Origin: Tissierella creatinini
Lineage (GTDB): Bacteria; Bacillota; Clostridia; Tissierellales; Tissierellaceae
Reading direction: 5' to 3'
Assembly (NCBI GenBank): GCA_005046945.1
Contig: SUSS01000019.1
Span: forward strand, 1-49,612
Length of the DNA stretch: 49,612 bases
The notes beneath the pieces were generated by a model. It ran no database searches, was not told the origin of the DNA, and was given only the letters and a program-made list of their open reading frames with translations. A program made the translations under genes and the position numbers. Positions within the stretch are counted from its first letter, which is position 1. Every line of letters starts with the position of its first letter. Positions 7,341 through 15,899 of this stretch are shown here, piece after piece.

Positions 7341-8684
7341 ATGAAAAAAGAAGCTACAGCTAATAAGTCGCTTTTTAGTTTGTATGGACAACCAGGATTT
7401 AAAAAGGCTTTTCCTCAATCATTACAGCACGTATTAGCAATGCTAGTAGGAAATATTACACCGCCTATTTTAATTGCTAATGCAACAGGTTTGTCCCCAG
7501 AAGAAAAGGTTATGTTAGTTCAAGCAGCTATGCTTATTGGCGGAATAGTGACCTTGATTCAATTATTTTCATTTTGGGGATTTGGAGTTGGGCTGCCAAA
7601 CGTAATGGGAGTAGCCTTTGCATATATGCCGGTCTTATTGGCTATTGGAAAACAATATGGTGTTGATGCAGTATTTGGGGCTCAGATTATAGGTGCCTTT
7701 GTATCTATATTTGTTGGAATGTTTATTGGAAAGATTAGAAAGTATTTTCCTCCAATAGTCTCAGGGACAGTAGTACTAACAATTGGATTATCGCTTTATT
7801 CGACAGGGCTAAATTATATGGCTGGTGGAGTTGGCACACCTGATTTTGGTAGCTATAGAAACTGGATAGTTGCTATTATAACTTTATTAGTGGTTTTGTT
7901 ATGCAATATGTTTGGCAAAGGCTATTTAAAAATATCCGCAATGCTTATTGGAATACTAGCTGGGTACGGAATTAGTGGTGGAATGGGAATGGTTAGCTTT
8001 ACGAATGTAGGAGATTCCTCTTGGATATCCCTTCCAAAGTTGTTTTATTGGGGACTTGAATTTCCTCCTAGTGCTGTAGTATCCATGATTGTTATGTACA
8101 TAGTAAATGCGGTACAATCAATTGGGGATTTTTCTTCAACTGCTATCGGGGCATTTGGTAGAGAAGCAACTGATAAAGAATTAGGTGGTGCAATAAAGGG
8201 AAATGGCCTTGGTGGTATGATTGGAGCTTTATTTGGAGGTCTACCTACCGACCCATATAGCCAAAATGTAGGGCTAATAGTGACCACTAAAGTCGTTAGT
8301 TTAAAGGTATTTAAAATCGTTGCAATTGTTATGCTATTAGCTGGATTCTTCCCTAAGTTAGGGGCTGTTATGACTACAATTCCTTATCCGGTTCTTGGTG
8401 GTGCAACTATGATGGTTTTTGCGTCCATTACAATGTCTGGCATGGAATTGATTAATCAACAGGAATCAACCCATAGAAATAAAACTATTGTTGGGCTTGC
8501 AATAGCATTAGGTATGGGTGTTACAATGGTTCCAAACTCTATTGCAAACTTTCCTGATTGGTTCAAGATGATGTTTGGAAGCTCTCCAATAATCATAGCT
8601 TTTTTTGTTGCCTTTGTATTAAATGCTATAATACCAGATAAAAGCTTGGAAGAAGAAGCAGAATTAATAGGAATGGAAAAATAA
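7341..8684 (+). CDS. NCS2-family xanthine/uracil permease
   Basis: 447 residues and about 12-14 hydrophobic helices. NCS2 marks include QHVLAMLVGNITPPILIA at the start of TM1, GLPNVMGVAFAYMP, QSIGDFSSTAIGAF near the substrate site, and GLPTDPYSQNVGLI. The family imports nucleobases by proton symport. The next three genes encode a xanthine-dehydrogenase-type enzyme, so xanthine, hypoxanthine or a related purine is the likely cargo. It starts after an AAGGAGGG ribosome site and is separated by 14 bases from the hydroxylase FAD subunit. Confidence 0.92.
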   Translation: MKKEATANKSLFSLYGQPGFKKAFPQSLQHVLAMLVGNITPPILIANATGLSPEEKVMLVQAAMLIGGIVTLIQLFSFWGFGVGLPNVMGVAFAYMPVLLAIGKQYGVDAVFGAQIIGAFVSIFVGMFIGKIRKYFPPIVSGTVVLTIGLSLYSTGLNYMAGGVGTPDFGSYRNWIVAIITLLVVLLCNMFGKGYLKISAMLIGILAGYGISGGMGMVSFTNVGDSSWISLPKLFYWGLEFPPSAVVSMIVMYIVNAVQSIGDFSSTAIGAFGREATDKELGGAIKGNGLGGMIGALFGGLPTDPYSQNVGLIVTTKVVSLKVFKIVAIVMLLAGFFPKLGAVMTTIPYPVLGGATMMVFASITMSGMELINQQESTHRNKTIVGLAIALGMGVTMVPNSIANFPDWFKMMFGSSPIIIAFFVAFVLNAIIPDKSLEEEAELIGMEK

Positions 8685-8698
8685 AGAGGTGACCTGTT

Positions 8699-9493
8699 TT
8701 GATAACATTTGGAGATTATATACAGCCAAAATCAGTAGATGAAGCTTATGAATCATTAATATCAAAGAAATCTGCACGCTTAATTGGCGGTGGGTGTTTT
8801 TTGAGGATGGGAAATAGGAGGATAGGTCTAGCAATAGATTTATCCCAAGCAGGTCTTGATTATATAAAGGATGCAGGAGAAGAAATAGAAATAGGGGCTA
8901 TGACAAGCCTTAGAAGCTTTGAGACATCAGAGCTCTTAAAGGAACATTTTGGATATATGATTGGAGACTCAGTTAAGCATATAATAGGTGTACAACTTAG
9001 AAATATAGCAACCATAGGTGCAACTGTGTATTCAAAATATGGATTTTCAGACCCAATAACTGCTTTATTGGCATTAGATGCAGATATATGCCTTTATCAA
9101 GGAGGAAGAATGGCCTTAGGGGATTTTCTAAAAGAAGTGGGTCATAGAAGAGATGTTTTAGAAAAGATTATTATTAAGAAATCCAACAAAAGAGGATCCT
9201 TTCAGACCCTTAGGAATTCTCAAGTAGACTATGCCATATTAAGTGTAGCTGTTGTAGATGATGAAAAAGGAATAAGAATCTCCATAGGAGCAAGACCTGG
9301 GCGTGCTGCTTTGGCTATTAAGGCCATGGAATATATAAACAGCAAAGGCTTATGTGAAGAAATTGCATCAAAAGCCGGGGAAATTGCAGCTGAGGAATTA
9401 CACTATGGAAGTAACAATAGAGGTTCCGGTGCATATAGAAAAGAACTATCTAAAATATTGGTTAAAAGAGCATTATTGGAGGTGTCAAAATGA
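8699..9493 (+). CDS. Molybdenum hydroxylase FAD-binding subunit (XdhB/CoxM type)
   Basis: 264 residues, the usual length for the medium subunit. The N-terminal FAD-binding PCMH domain has ARLIGGGCFL and the RNIATIGATV segment that contacts the FAD pyrophosphate. The C-terminal CO dehydrogenase flavoprotein domain has ISIGARPGRA. It passes electrons from the [2Fe-2S] subunit to NAD or another acceptor. It is the first hydroxylase gene after the permease, and its stop overlaps the start of the [2Fe-2S] subunit by 4 bases. Confidence 0.9.
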   Translation: MITFGDYIQPKSVDEAYESLISKKSARLIGGGCFLRMGNRRIGLAIDLSQAGLDYIKDAGEEIEIGAMTSLRSFETSELLKEHFGYMIGDSVKHIIGVQLRNIATIGATVYSKYGFSDPITALLALDADICLYQGGRMALGDFLKEVGHRRDVLEKIIIKKSNKRGSFQTLRNSQVDYAILSVAVVDDEKGIRISIGARPGRAALAIKAMEYINSKGLCEEIASKAGEIAAEELHYGSNNRGSGAYRKELSKILVKRALLEVSK

Positions 9494-9942
9494 TTATAAA
9501 TCTACATGTCAACGGGATAAAGAAATCATTTGACATAAATCCGGATGAATATCTAGTTGAGGTATTAAGACGCTATGGATATTTAAGTGTTAAGAAAGCA
9601 TGTGACACAGGGTCTTGTGGCGTTTGTACAGTTTTGGTAGATGACAGCCCGGTACTATCTTGCTCCTATTATGCAGTGCGTGCCAATAATAAGCACATTA
9701 CTACAGTAGAAGGGATAAGCGGTGAGGATAGAAGCTTGGGGGAATTTTTAGTAGACGAAGGTGTAGACCAATGCGGTTACTGTAGTCCGGGGCTTATTCT
9801 TACAGTAATAGCCATGAAGAAGGAACTTGAAAATCCTACTAAAGAGTCTATTGTTGAGTATTTAACCGGAAATCTCTGTAGGTGTACGGGCTATGTAGGA
9901 CAATTAAGGGCAATAATGAGGTATATGGGGGTGTCGGAATGA
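9490..9942 (+). CDS. Molybdenum hydroxylase [2Fe-2S] subunit (XdhC/CoxS type)
   Basis: 150 residues with both cluster-binding motifs: the plant-ferredoxin-like CDTGSCGVCTVLVDDSPVLSC (about 38-58), and the helical-domain set CGYCSPG ... CRCTGY near 98-135. It links the molybdenum site to FAD. It starts with ATG inside the end of the FAD-subunit gene and ends in an ATGA overlap with the large subunit, so the three subunits are translationally coupled. Confidence 0.92.
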   Translation: MIINLHVNGIKKSFDINPDEYLVEVLRRYGYLSVKKACDTGSCGVCTVLVDDSPVLSCSYYAVRANNKHITTVEGISGEDRSLGEFLVDEGVDQCGYCSPGLILTVIAMKKELENPTKESIVEYLTGNLCRCTGYVGQLRAIMRYMGVSE

Positions 9943-12260
9943 AAGATAAATTTCAATCAGTAGGGCAAAACCTTTCAAAGGTAGATGGAATGGGTCTAGT
10001 AACCGGAAAGCCTCTATATACTGATGATTTAGCACCCAAGGATTGTCTTGTTATTAAGATTCTAAGAAGTCCTCATGCCTTTGCCAGGATTAAGGGCATT
10101 AATACTGAAAAAGCCGAGAAGTTAGTTGGGGTGGAAGTGGTTTTTACCCATGAGAATGTCCCAAAACATTTATATACAAGGGCCGGTCAGTCTTATCCTG
10201 AACCTTCGGTATACGATAAATATATATTAGATGAATATGTAAGATATGTTGGAGATGAGGTAGCAATAGTTGCTGCCCAATCAGAGGAAACTGCATTAAA
10301 AGCCTTAAAGCTCATAAAGGTAGAATATGAGGTTTATGAGCCAGTTCTAGATATGATGAAAGCACAGGGGAGCAAGAGCCAAATCCATTTTAGGGAAAGA
10401 TGTTTTTTAAATATGGATAAGGGTTTTGAACCTGAGAAGAATATTTCAGCAGTATATAATTTTTCAGTTGGTGAAGATGTTGATGAAGTTCTAGAAAATT
10501 GCCATGTAGTAGTTAAAGAGAGGTATAAAACTCAGGCACAAGCTCATACTATGATGGAGACCTATAGGGCATTTTCATATATAGATCAGTATGGAACCTT
10601 GGTAATAGTATCATCTACTCAGATTCCTTTTCATGTTAGAAGGGATGTGGCACTATCCTTAGGTATATCAGCAGGTAAGGTTAGGGTAATAAAGCCAAGA
10701 ATAGGCGGAGGCTTTGGTGGCAAGCAAACTGTACAGGTGGAATTCTATCCGGCTCTAGTTACATATAAGACCGGGAAACCATCAAAAATAGTTTATGATC
10801 GCAAGGAAACCTACCAAGCAACTACATCTAGACATGCAATGGCCTTAGATGTCACATTGGGCTCCGATTTGGATGGAAATATTAAGGCTATAGATATGAA
10901 TATAATTTCGGATACAGGAGCTTATGGAGAGCATGCTGCAACGGTTCTGGGAGCAGCCGGATACAAGTCCCTTCCCCTATATAATAGGGTTGACGGTGCC
11001 AGGTTTACTGGGAAAGCCGTATATACTAACCATATTCCGGGAGGAGCATTTAGAGGATATGGAGTTACACAAGGTACCTTTGCCTTGGAATCAGCTGTAA
11101 ATGAGTTAGCAGCAAAACTAAATATGGATCCCTTAGTTCTACGTGAGAAAAACATGATAAGAAAAGGAGAAAGCTCTGAGATTTTCAACCTTACCACAGT
11201 AGGGGTTGGAAGCGACCCTATTCCAATGGATAGCTGTGAACTGAAGTATTGTATTGACAAGGGTAAGGAACTTATAGATTGGGGTAACAAATACCCAAGA
11301 AAAGTAATATCCCCTACAAAGGTAAGAGGAGTAGGAATGTCCATAGCAATGCAAGGCTCAGGTATTCCGGGGATAGATACGGCTTCTGCCACTATTAAAC
11401 TTAGCGATGGAGGAACATTTACCCTTCTAACAGGAGCAGCAGATATAGGAACTGGGGCAGATACTATTTTAAAACAGATTGCAGCCGAAGGATTGGGAGT
11501 ATCTTATGATATCATAACCGTATTTTCTGCTGATACAGAACTTACACCATTCGATGTAGGAGCATATGCCTCAGGGACTACCTACTTCTCAGGCAATGCA
11601 GTTAAAATGGCTGCCTTAGACCTTAGGGAGAAGATTTTGGCAGAAGGAGCTAGAATGTTTGAGATAAATAATGAAGATGTTTTGTTTGATGGTTTAGAGA
11701 TAAGTTCGAAGGATGGAAACAAAACAATTTCCTTAATTGATTTTAGCAATAAACTTATATACAAGAGACCTCATATTCAGTTGATGGGAACAGGTTCATA
11801 TACCACTACGGATATAGCTCCTCCTTTTGTAGCGGGATTTGCTGAAGTAGAGGTAGATTTAGAAACAGGAAAAGTTGATTTGTTAAACTTTGTTGAAGTT
11901 ATAGACTGTGGAACTGTTATCAATCCAAAGCTTGCAAGAATTCAAGCAGAGGGCGGAATAGTACATGGAATAGGTATGGCTTTGTTTGAAGAAGTTAAAG
12001 AAACAAAAAAAGGCAAGTTAATTACCAATACTATGATGCAGTATAAGATTCCATGTAGGATGGATATAAACAATATAGTAGTTGACTTTGCAGAATCCTA
12101 TGATAAAACAGGACCTTATGGAGCCAAGTCCATAGGTGAAGTAGTTACAAACCCAGCTCCACCAGCCATTGTGGATGCAGTATTCAACGCAACGGGAATA
12201 AGAATAAGAGAATTACCTATTACTCCGGAAAAATTAAAAATGGCATTGATTAATAAATAG
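9939..12260 (+). CDS. Molybdenum hydroxylase large subunit (XdhA/CoxL type)
   Basis: 773 residues from the ATG that overlaps the preceding stop (ATGA); in-frame starts further upstream lie within the previous gene. Family marks are the MCD-binding IGGGFGGKQ, GAFRGYGVTQ with the following helix, and GAKSIGEVVTNPAPPAI near the C-terminus, whose Glu is the catalytic base. With the purine permease upstream, a xanthine/purine dehydrogenase is likeliest, though nicotinate- or aldehyde-type relatives share these motifs. No XdhC-type cofactor-insertion gene is adjacent; only a remnant of one is seen, at 26679-26774. A terminator follows. Confidence 0.9.
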   Translation: MKDKFQSVGQNLSKVDGMGLVTGKPLYTDDLAPKDCLVIKILRSPHAFARIKGINTEKAEKLVGVEVVFTHENVPKHLYTRAGQSYPEPSVYDKYILDEYVRYVGDEVAIVAAQSEETALKALKLIKVEYEVYEPVLDMMKAQGSKSQIHFRERCFLNMDKGFEPEKNISAVYNFSVGEDVDEVLENCHVVVKERYKTQAQAHTMMETYRAFSYIDQYGTLVIVSSTQIPFHVRRDVALSLGISAGKVRVIKPRIGGGFGGKQTVQVEFYPALVTYKTGKPSKIVYDRKETYQATTSRHAMALDVTLGSDLDGNIKAIDMNIISDTGAYGEHAATVLGAAGYKSLPLYNRVDGARFTGKAVYTNHIPGGAFRGYGVTQGTFALESAVNELAAKLNMDPLVLREKNMIRKGESSEIFNLTTVGVGSDPIPMDSCELKYCIDKGKELIDWGNKYPRKVISPTKVRGVGMSIAMQGSGIPGIDTASATIKLSDGGTFTLLTGAADIGTGADTILKQIAAEGLGVSYDIITVFSADTELTPFDVGAYASGTTYFSGNAVKMAALDLREKILAEGARMFEINNEDVLFDGLEISSKDGNKTISLIDFSNKLIYKRPHIQLMGTGSYTTTDIAPPFVAGFAEVEVDLETGKVDLLNFVEVIDCGTVINPKLARIQAEGGIVHGIGMALFEEVKETKKGKLITNTMMQYKIPCRMDINNIVVDFAESYDKTGPYGAKSIGEVVTNPAPPAIVDAVFNATGIRIRELPITPEKLKMALINK

Positions 12261-12270
12261 AACCTAACTT

Positions 12271-12302
12271 AGGCAACCTTATTATTGGTTGTCTTTATTT
12301 TA
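12271..12302 (+). terminator. Rho-independent terminator of the purine operon
   Basis: AGGCAACC (12271-12278) pairs with GGTTGTCT (12287-12294) around an 8-base loop and is followed by TTATTTTA, 10 bases after the large-subunit stop. Confidence 0.7.
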
Positions 12303-12390
12303 CTAGTAATAATGCTTTACCTAAAGTATTTTTACATATTTGCATCTTTATGATAAAATATTGTAAAAGAAACTTGATTGGGGTGACCAT

Positions 12391-12882
12391 ATGAAGCTGA
12401 ATTTTGAAAGTATTATAAGTAACCTGCGCAACAAGGCTAATGACCTCTATGACGATAGAGGTAAAATTTCGGGTCTATTGCAAAAAGTTAAAAAGATGGT
12501 AGAAGGAAATAAGGAATTAAGGAGCTTATTTGATGATTTGAAAGTTTTGACGGAACTTATAAAGGATTATTATAGTGGCAAATATAAGAACCTTACAAAG
12601 GGTTCAATAATTCTGGTCTTAATTGGTCTTATCTACTTAGTAAATCCCATGGATATAGTTCCGGATTTTATTTTAGGTGGATTTATTGATGATGCTGCAG
12701 TAATCGCCTACATCCTTAAGAAGCTTGCTACAGAAGTCGATGCATATAAACTTTGGAAAGTAGAAAGACCTACAGATAAGATGGATGATGATATAATCGA
12801 TTTGGATGATGTAATCGAAATGGAACAAAAGGATTATGGTGCTGTTGATGATATGATAGACATAACTCCCGATAAAGAATAA
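12391..12882 (+). CDS. DUF1232 (YkvA-like) membrane-associated protein
   Basis: 163 residues. A charged helical N-terminus (to about 70) leads to the DUF1232 core: a hydrophobic helix and the signature YLVNPMDIVPDFILGGFIDDAAV (about 87-109). The tail is acidic. DUF1232 proteins are small and probably membrane-associated, with no settled function. The gene lies 18 bases before the SLH-domain gene, so they are probably co-transcribed. Confidence 0.8.
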   Translation: MKLNFESIISNLRNKANDLYDDRGKISGLLQKVKKMVEGNKELRSLFDDLKVLTELIKDYYSGKYKNLTKGSIILVLIGLIYLVNPMDIVPDFILGGFIDDAAVIAYILKKLATEVDAYKLWKVERPTDKMDDDIIDLDDVIEMEQKDYGAVDDMIDITPDKE

Positions 12883-12900
12883 TTTTACAAGGAGGTAGTA

Positions 12901-13878
12901 ATGAAAACTAAGCTAATTTTAATTCTCTGCATCATACTTACGTTCCCGCTTATATCATTAGCTGAGGATACCCTTACTGAGGTAGACCTTGGTACGCCAA
13001 CACATTTAACCTTAAGTATTGAAGAGGAAAAGTTTATATTAGGTTGGAAAAATCCAACTACAATATTTGGATTAGGAAGTGTAGAATATCAAGTTGATTA
13101 TAAGGTTGGAAGAGGGGAATGGACTTCACTAAATAAGGAACTTAAATTAAATTATCTTCCTTTTTCTACAGATGGAAAAACATCTATAGAGATAAGTCCA
13201 CAAGAAATTGGCATATCAGACACCATAGATTTAGATAATGTGAATTATAGCTTTAGAGTTAGATATAGCCATTCTTTTATAGTAGATGGAGTATTGACTA
13301 GACTCAATGGGTTCTTCTCAAGTCCAGTATCCTTGGGGCTTAAATCATACTATCAAAATGCCAGTCAATGGGCTTTTACTGAGCTTGATAGAGCAGTAAA
13401 TTTTCATATGATTTCAGATATTATTAGGGATGATATGAAGAAAGAAATAACTAGAGAAGAATTCTGCGTAATTGTTGTGAGACTATACGAATTACAAACA
13501 GGATCTACTATAAATTACGAAGGTCAATCCTTTATTGATACTAACAACCCTGATGTATTAAAGGCAGCAAAGCTAGAAATAGTAAAGGGAATTGGAGATG
13601 GTAGATTTTTACCTAACAATTTGGTCACTAGACAAGAAATTGCCGTTATGCTAGTAAGAGCTCTAAAGGCTATACATCCTGATATGGATTTTGATTATGG
13701 TGGTTTTCAGCCTGCAATAGAATCCAACATAGCCTCTTGGGCTATTGAAGAAGTAAACCTCATGAGATATAAGGAGATTCTTAAAGGAGATGACAAAGGC
13801 CTTATAAACCCACTAGGTCATGCCACAAGAGAACAGGCTGTTATTTTAGCTTTAAGGACACATGATACATTTAAATAA
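12901..13878 (+). CDS. Secreted SLH-domain protein
   Basis: 325 residues. A cleavable signal peptide (MKTKLILILCIILTFPLISLA, cut near residue 21) precedes a fibronectin-III-like beta domain (about 28-145) with WKNPT and YSFRVRYS strands. Two or three S-layer-homology repeats follow, including ITREEFCVIVVRLYEL, VTRQEIAVMLVRALKA and ATREQAVILALRTHD. SLH domains bind pyruvylated cell-wall polymers, so the product is likely held at the cell surface. It has a strong AAGGAGGT ribosome site and ends at a 15-bp terminator. Confidence 0.85.
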   Translation: MKTKLILILCIILTFPLISLAEDTLTEVDLGTPTHLTLSIEEEKFILGWKNPTTIFGLGSVEYQVDYKVGRGEWTSLNKELKLNYLPFSTDGKTSIEISPQEIGISDTIDLDNVNYSFRVRYSHSFIVDGVLTRLNGFFSSPVSLGLKSYYQNASQWAFTELDRAVNFHMISDIIRDDMKKEITREEFCVIVVRLYELQTGSTINYEGQSFIDTNNPDVLKAAKLEIVKGIGDGRFLPNNLVTRQEIAVMLVRALKAIHPDMDFDYGGFQPAIESNIASWAIEEVNLMRYKEILKGDDKGLINPLGHATREQAVILALRTHDTFK

Positions 13879-13929
13879 ACAGGAATAAAAGTAATCAATA
13901 AATACTTTTTCTATGATTAAAGCTGCAAT

Positions 13930-13970
13930 AAATGAGCTCAGTTAGATAATTTAACTGAGCTCATTTTTTA
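13930..13970 (+). terminator. Strong terminator after the SLH-protein gene
   Basis: AAATGAGCTCAGTTA (13930-13944) pairs perfectly with TAACTGAGCTCATTT (13952-13966) around a 7-base loop, followed by more T residues. Confidence 0.85.
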
Positions 13971-14096
13971 TGACTTTTTGCTTTTGAATTGCTTCCTTAA
14001 GTTGCCTTTGCCTTTTCTCTACTTGCTCTAATTTATCTTGGATTTCATCAATGCCTCCTAAGACTATTTTAGGACAAACTTTATTACAATTATATC

Positions 14097-14123
14097 ACTT
14101 TTAGCTAATTTGCACATAAGATA
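14097..14123 (+). promoter_or_regulatory. Candidate sigma-K promoter for dpaAB
   Basis: AC at 14097-14098, a 16-base spacer and CATAAGATA at 14115-14123 match the Bacillus sigma-K pattern (AC, 16-17 bases, CATANNNTA). The start would fall about 30 bases before the dpaA ATG. In Bacillus the dipicolinate synthase genes are transcribed in the mother cell by sigma-K, so the match makes functional sense. The motif is short, so chance is not excluded. Confidence 0.5.
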
Positions 14124-14158
14124 TATTAGTGTGAGACTATTTTACCAGGAGGTGTTTT

Positions 14159-15037
14159 ATGGACATTAAGAGGATTTCTATACTTGGTGGAGATATGCGT
14201 AATGTAGAACTTGCAAACCTATTAAAGGAAGATGGTCACGAAGTGGTGCTTTACGGCTTTGATAAGTTGGACTTATTTATTAATCAGTCTGAGAAACTCC
14301 ATGAAGCTATAATGGGTTCGGATGTAATAATAGGGCCTTTACCATTTTCAGAGGATTACGAACATTTCAATACACCTTTCTTTTCAGGAAAGATGAGGAT
14401 AGATGAAGTACTAGCAATCTTAAGTAAGAATCAAATTTTAGCTGCTGGTAAAATCCCAAAGGGTTTTATGGACTTGGGAGATTCCATGGGAGTTAATATT
14501 GTGGATTACTTTGCTAGAGAAGAAATGCAGGCTCTTAATGCTATACCAACAGCAGAGGGAGCAATCCAAGTAGCAATGGAAGAGATGAGAACTACAATTC
14601 ATGGTTCTAATTGCCTTGTTTTAGGCTATGGTCGAATTGGTAAATCCTTATCCAGGATGCTTTATGGAATAGGTGCAAACCTATTTGTTGAAGCAAGAGA
14701 CTATGCTGATTTAGCTTGGATTAAGAATAATAATTATAAACCAATTCATCTTAAGGAGCTTAAATATTATCTTTCTAATATGGATGTAGTTTTTAATACA
14801 ATACCTCATAAGATTTTAGATGAAGAACTATTAGAAAAGTTCAAAAAAAATACAGTGATCATCGAAATTGCATCAAAGCCTGGAGGAGTGGATTTAGAAG
14901 CTGCTAAGGACATAGGAGTCAAGGTAATTAATGCACAAGGGCTTCCAGGTAAGGTAGCACCTGTAACAGCAGCAAATGTAATCAAGCAAACAGTTTATAA
15001 TATTATGGAGGAAGTGGGGTATAGCAATGGATCTTAA
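14159..15037 (+). CDS. dpaA: Dipicolinate synthase subunit A
   Basis: 292 residues, the normal length of SpoVFA/DpaA. The N-terminus has a Rossmann-like start (ISILGGDMRNVELANLL). A second nucleotide-binding motif, VLGYGRIGKSLSRML, lies near residue 155, as in NAD(P)-dependent oxidoreductases. With DpaB it oxidises the lysine-pathway intermediate dihydrodipicolinate to dipicolinic acid in the mother cell for loading into the spore core. It follows a GGAGGTG ribosome site and a sigma-K-like promoter, and overlaps dpaB by 11 bases. Confidence 0.93.
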   Translation: MDIKRISILGGDMRNVELANLLKEDGHEVVLYGFDKLDLFINQSEKLHEAIMGSDVIIGPLPFSEDYEHFNTPFFSGKMRIDEVLAILSKNQILAAGKIPKGFMDLGDSMGVNIVDYFAREEMQALNAIPTAEGAIQVAMEEMRTTIHGSNCLVLGYGRIGKSLSRMLYGIGANLFVEARDYADLAWIKNNNYKPIHLKELKYYLSNMDVVFNTIPHKILDEELLEKFKKNTVIIEIASKPGGVDLEAAKDIGVKVINAQGLPGKVAPVTAANVIKQTVYNIMEEVGYSNGS

Positions 15038-15605
15038 GGGACTTAAAATTGGTATAGCACTTACAGGTTCATCCTGTAATTTTAGCAAGGTATTTCTTGA
15101 GATAGAGAAGCTTAAAGAGAAGGGAGCAGAACTCTATCCAATAATTTCACCATCGGTAGATACCTTCGATACTAGATTTGGAACGGCAGAGGAATGGAAA
15201 GAAAAGCTACAGAATATAACAGGTAAAGACCTAATAGCAACAATAGTTGATGCTGAGCCTGTTGGACCAAAGCTAAATCTTGATATAATGGTTGTTGTGC
15301 CATGTACTGGAAATACCCTGGCCAAGTTGGCTAATGCAGTAACGGATACGTCCGTCACCATGGCTTGCAAAGCACACCTCAGAAATGAAAGACCATTGGT
15401 ATTGGCCATTGCTACAAATGATGCATTAGGTGCTAATGCAAAGAACATAGGGATGCTTTTAAATATGAAAAACATATACTTTGTGCCATTTGGTCAAGAT
15501 GATGCTTCTAAGAAGCCAAAATCCATGATATCAAAGTTTGAAATGCTGGAGGATACTATAGAAAAAGCACTTAATAATAAGCAGATTCAACCAATACTTT
15601 TGTAG
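15027..15605 (+). CDS. dpaB: Dipicolinate synthase subunit B
   Basis: 192 residues of flavoprotein (UbiX/Pad-like) fold, as in SpoVFB. Marks are GIALTGSSCNF at the N-terminus, a SPSVDTFDTRFG segment, VVVPCTGNTLAKLANAVTDTSVTMACKAHLR and an NIYFVPFGQDD tail. It is the partner of DpaA, from whose end its ATG overlaps. In Bacillus subtilis the operon continues with asd, dapG and dapA. Here dapG and dapA lie about 3.7 kb further on, separated by arginine genes, and asd is not in the window. Confidence 0.93.
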   Translation: MDLKGLKIGIALTGSSCNFSKVFLEIEKLKEKGAELYPIISPSVDTFDTRFGTAEEWKEKLQNITGKDLIATIVDAEPVGPKLNLDIMVVVPCTGNTLAKLANAVTDTSVTMACKAHLRNERPLVLAIATNDALGANAKNIGMLLNMKNIYFVPFGQDDASKKPKSMISKFEMLEDTIEKALNNKQIQPILL

Positions 15606-15612
15606 TCATATT

Positions 15613-15665
15613 AATCACTGGGGATGGAATATAATAATCAAGCTCACCCTCAGTGATTTTTTTAT
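15613..15665 (+). terminator. Terminator after dpaB
   Basis: AATCACTG (15613-15620) pairs with CAGTGATT (15651-15658), with further pairing inside, and is followed by a seven-T run. Confidence 0.7.
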
Positions 15666-15712
15666 CGGATTAAACCATTAAATTGTTAAATTATTTTAAA
15701 AAAGCAAAATAG

Positions 15713-15742
15713 TTGTTGCATTTTTAACACTCAGGGTATAAA
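15713..15742 (+). promoter_or_regulatory. Promoter of the argF-argG operon
   Basis: TTGTTG (15713-15718), an 18-base spacer and TATAAA (15737-15742) place the transcript start near 15750, just upstream of the leader ORF ribosome site. An imperfect inverted repeat (AAAAAGCAA ... TTGCATTTTT) overlaps the -35 region and could be an ArgR/AhrC operator, but it does not match the ARG-box consensus convincingly. Confidence 0.5.
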
Positions 15743-15776
15743 ATGAGTTTAATATTTTCAAAAGGAGGTCTTAATC

Positions 15777-15872
15777 TTGCTAATTAAATATATTAACAAG
15801 AGCCATTGGGGATCTAATTCAGGCTTTAAGAATAAGATTTCCGAAGGTCGAAGGAGTTCCTCACTATTATAA
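15777..15872 (+). CDS. 31-residue leader peptide upstream of argF
   Basis: A TTG-initiated ORF of 31 codons preceded by AAAGGAGG at 8-base spacing. The peptide begins MLIKYINK and ends KNKISEGRRSSSLL; the tandem Arg codons are CGA AGG at 15849-15854. A second ORF of exactly the same length, start codon and ribosome site precedes the binding-protein gene at 18173. The two share 19 of 31 residues, 13 of them in an unbroken block, and no indels. The diverged middle still keeps frame, arguing for translation. The last five codons also form one arm of a hairpin over the argF Shine-Dalgarno. It is probably a cis-acting arginine-sensing leader rather than a functional protein. Confidence 0.75.
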   Translation: MLIKYINKSHWGSNSGFKNKISEGRRSSSLL

Positions 15873-15893
15873 GATTTAAAATAATAGGAGGAA
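15857..15893 (+). promoter_or_regulatory. Hairpin sequestering the argF Shine-Dalgarno
   Basis: Bases 15857-15862 (TTCCTC) pair with 15888-15893 (GAGGAA), and 15864-15870 (CTATTAT) pair with 15881-15887 (ATAATAG). Only A15863 is bulged. The 13 pairs close a 10-base loop and bury the argF ribosome site (AGGAGG, 15886-15891). The 5' arm is the end of the leader ORF, so a ribosome paused on the Arg codons would cover its outer part and free the site. No T-run follows, so this is not a transcription terminator. Confidence 0.75.
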
Positions 15894-15899
15894 TGAAAA

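Noticed and set aside
10922-11392. Minus-strand ORF of 156 codons inside the molybdenum hydroxylase large subunit
   Set aside because: It lies antisense to strongly conserved motifs, has no ribosome site and no family-like sequence. Other long antisense or shifted frames in dapA, argG, btuF, cbiD and cbiG were rejected for the same reason.
13951-14074. Minus-strand frame GIDEIQDKLEQVEKRQRQLKE... before dpaA
   Set aside because: It reads like a coiled coil but has no start codon with a ribosome site, ends inside a terminator, and overlaps the dpaA promoter. It is at most a gene remnant.
15873-15899. Transcription attenuator or T-box between the arginine leader and argF
   Set aside because: No T-run follows the helix, only 27 bases separate leader stop from the argF start, and there is no T-box sequence. 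Occlusion of the ribosome site fits better.
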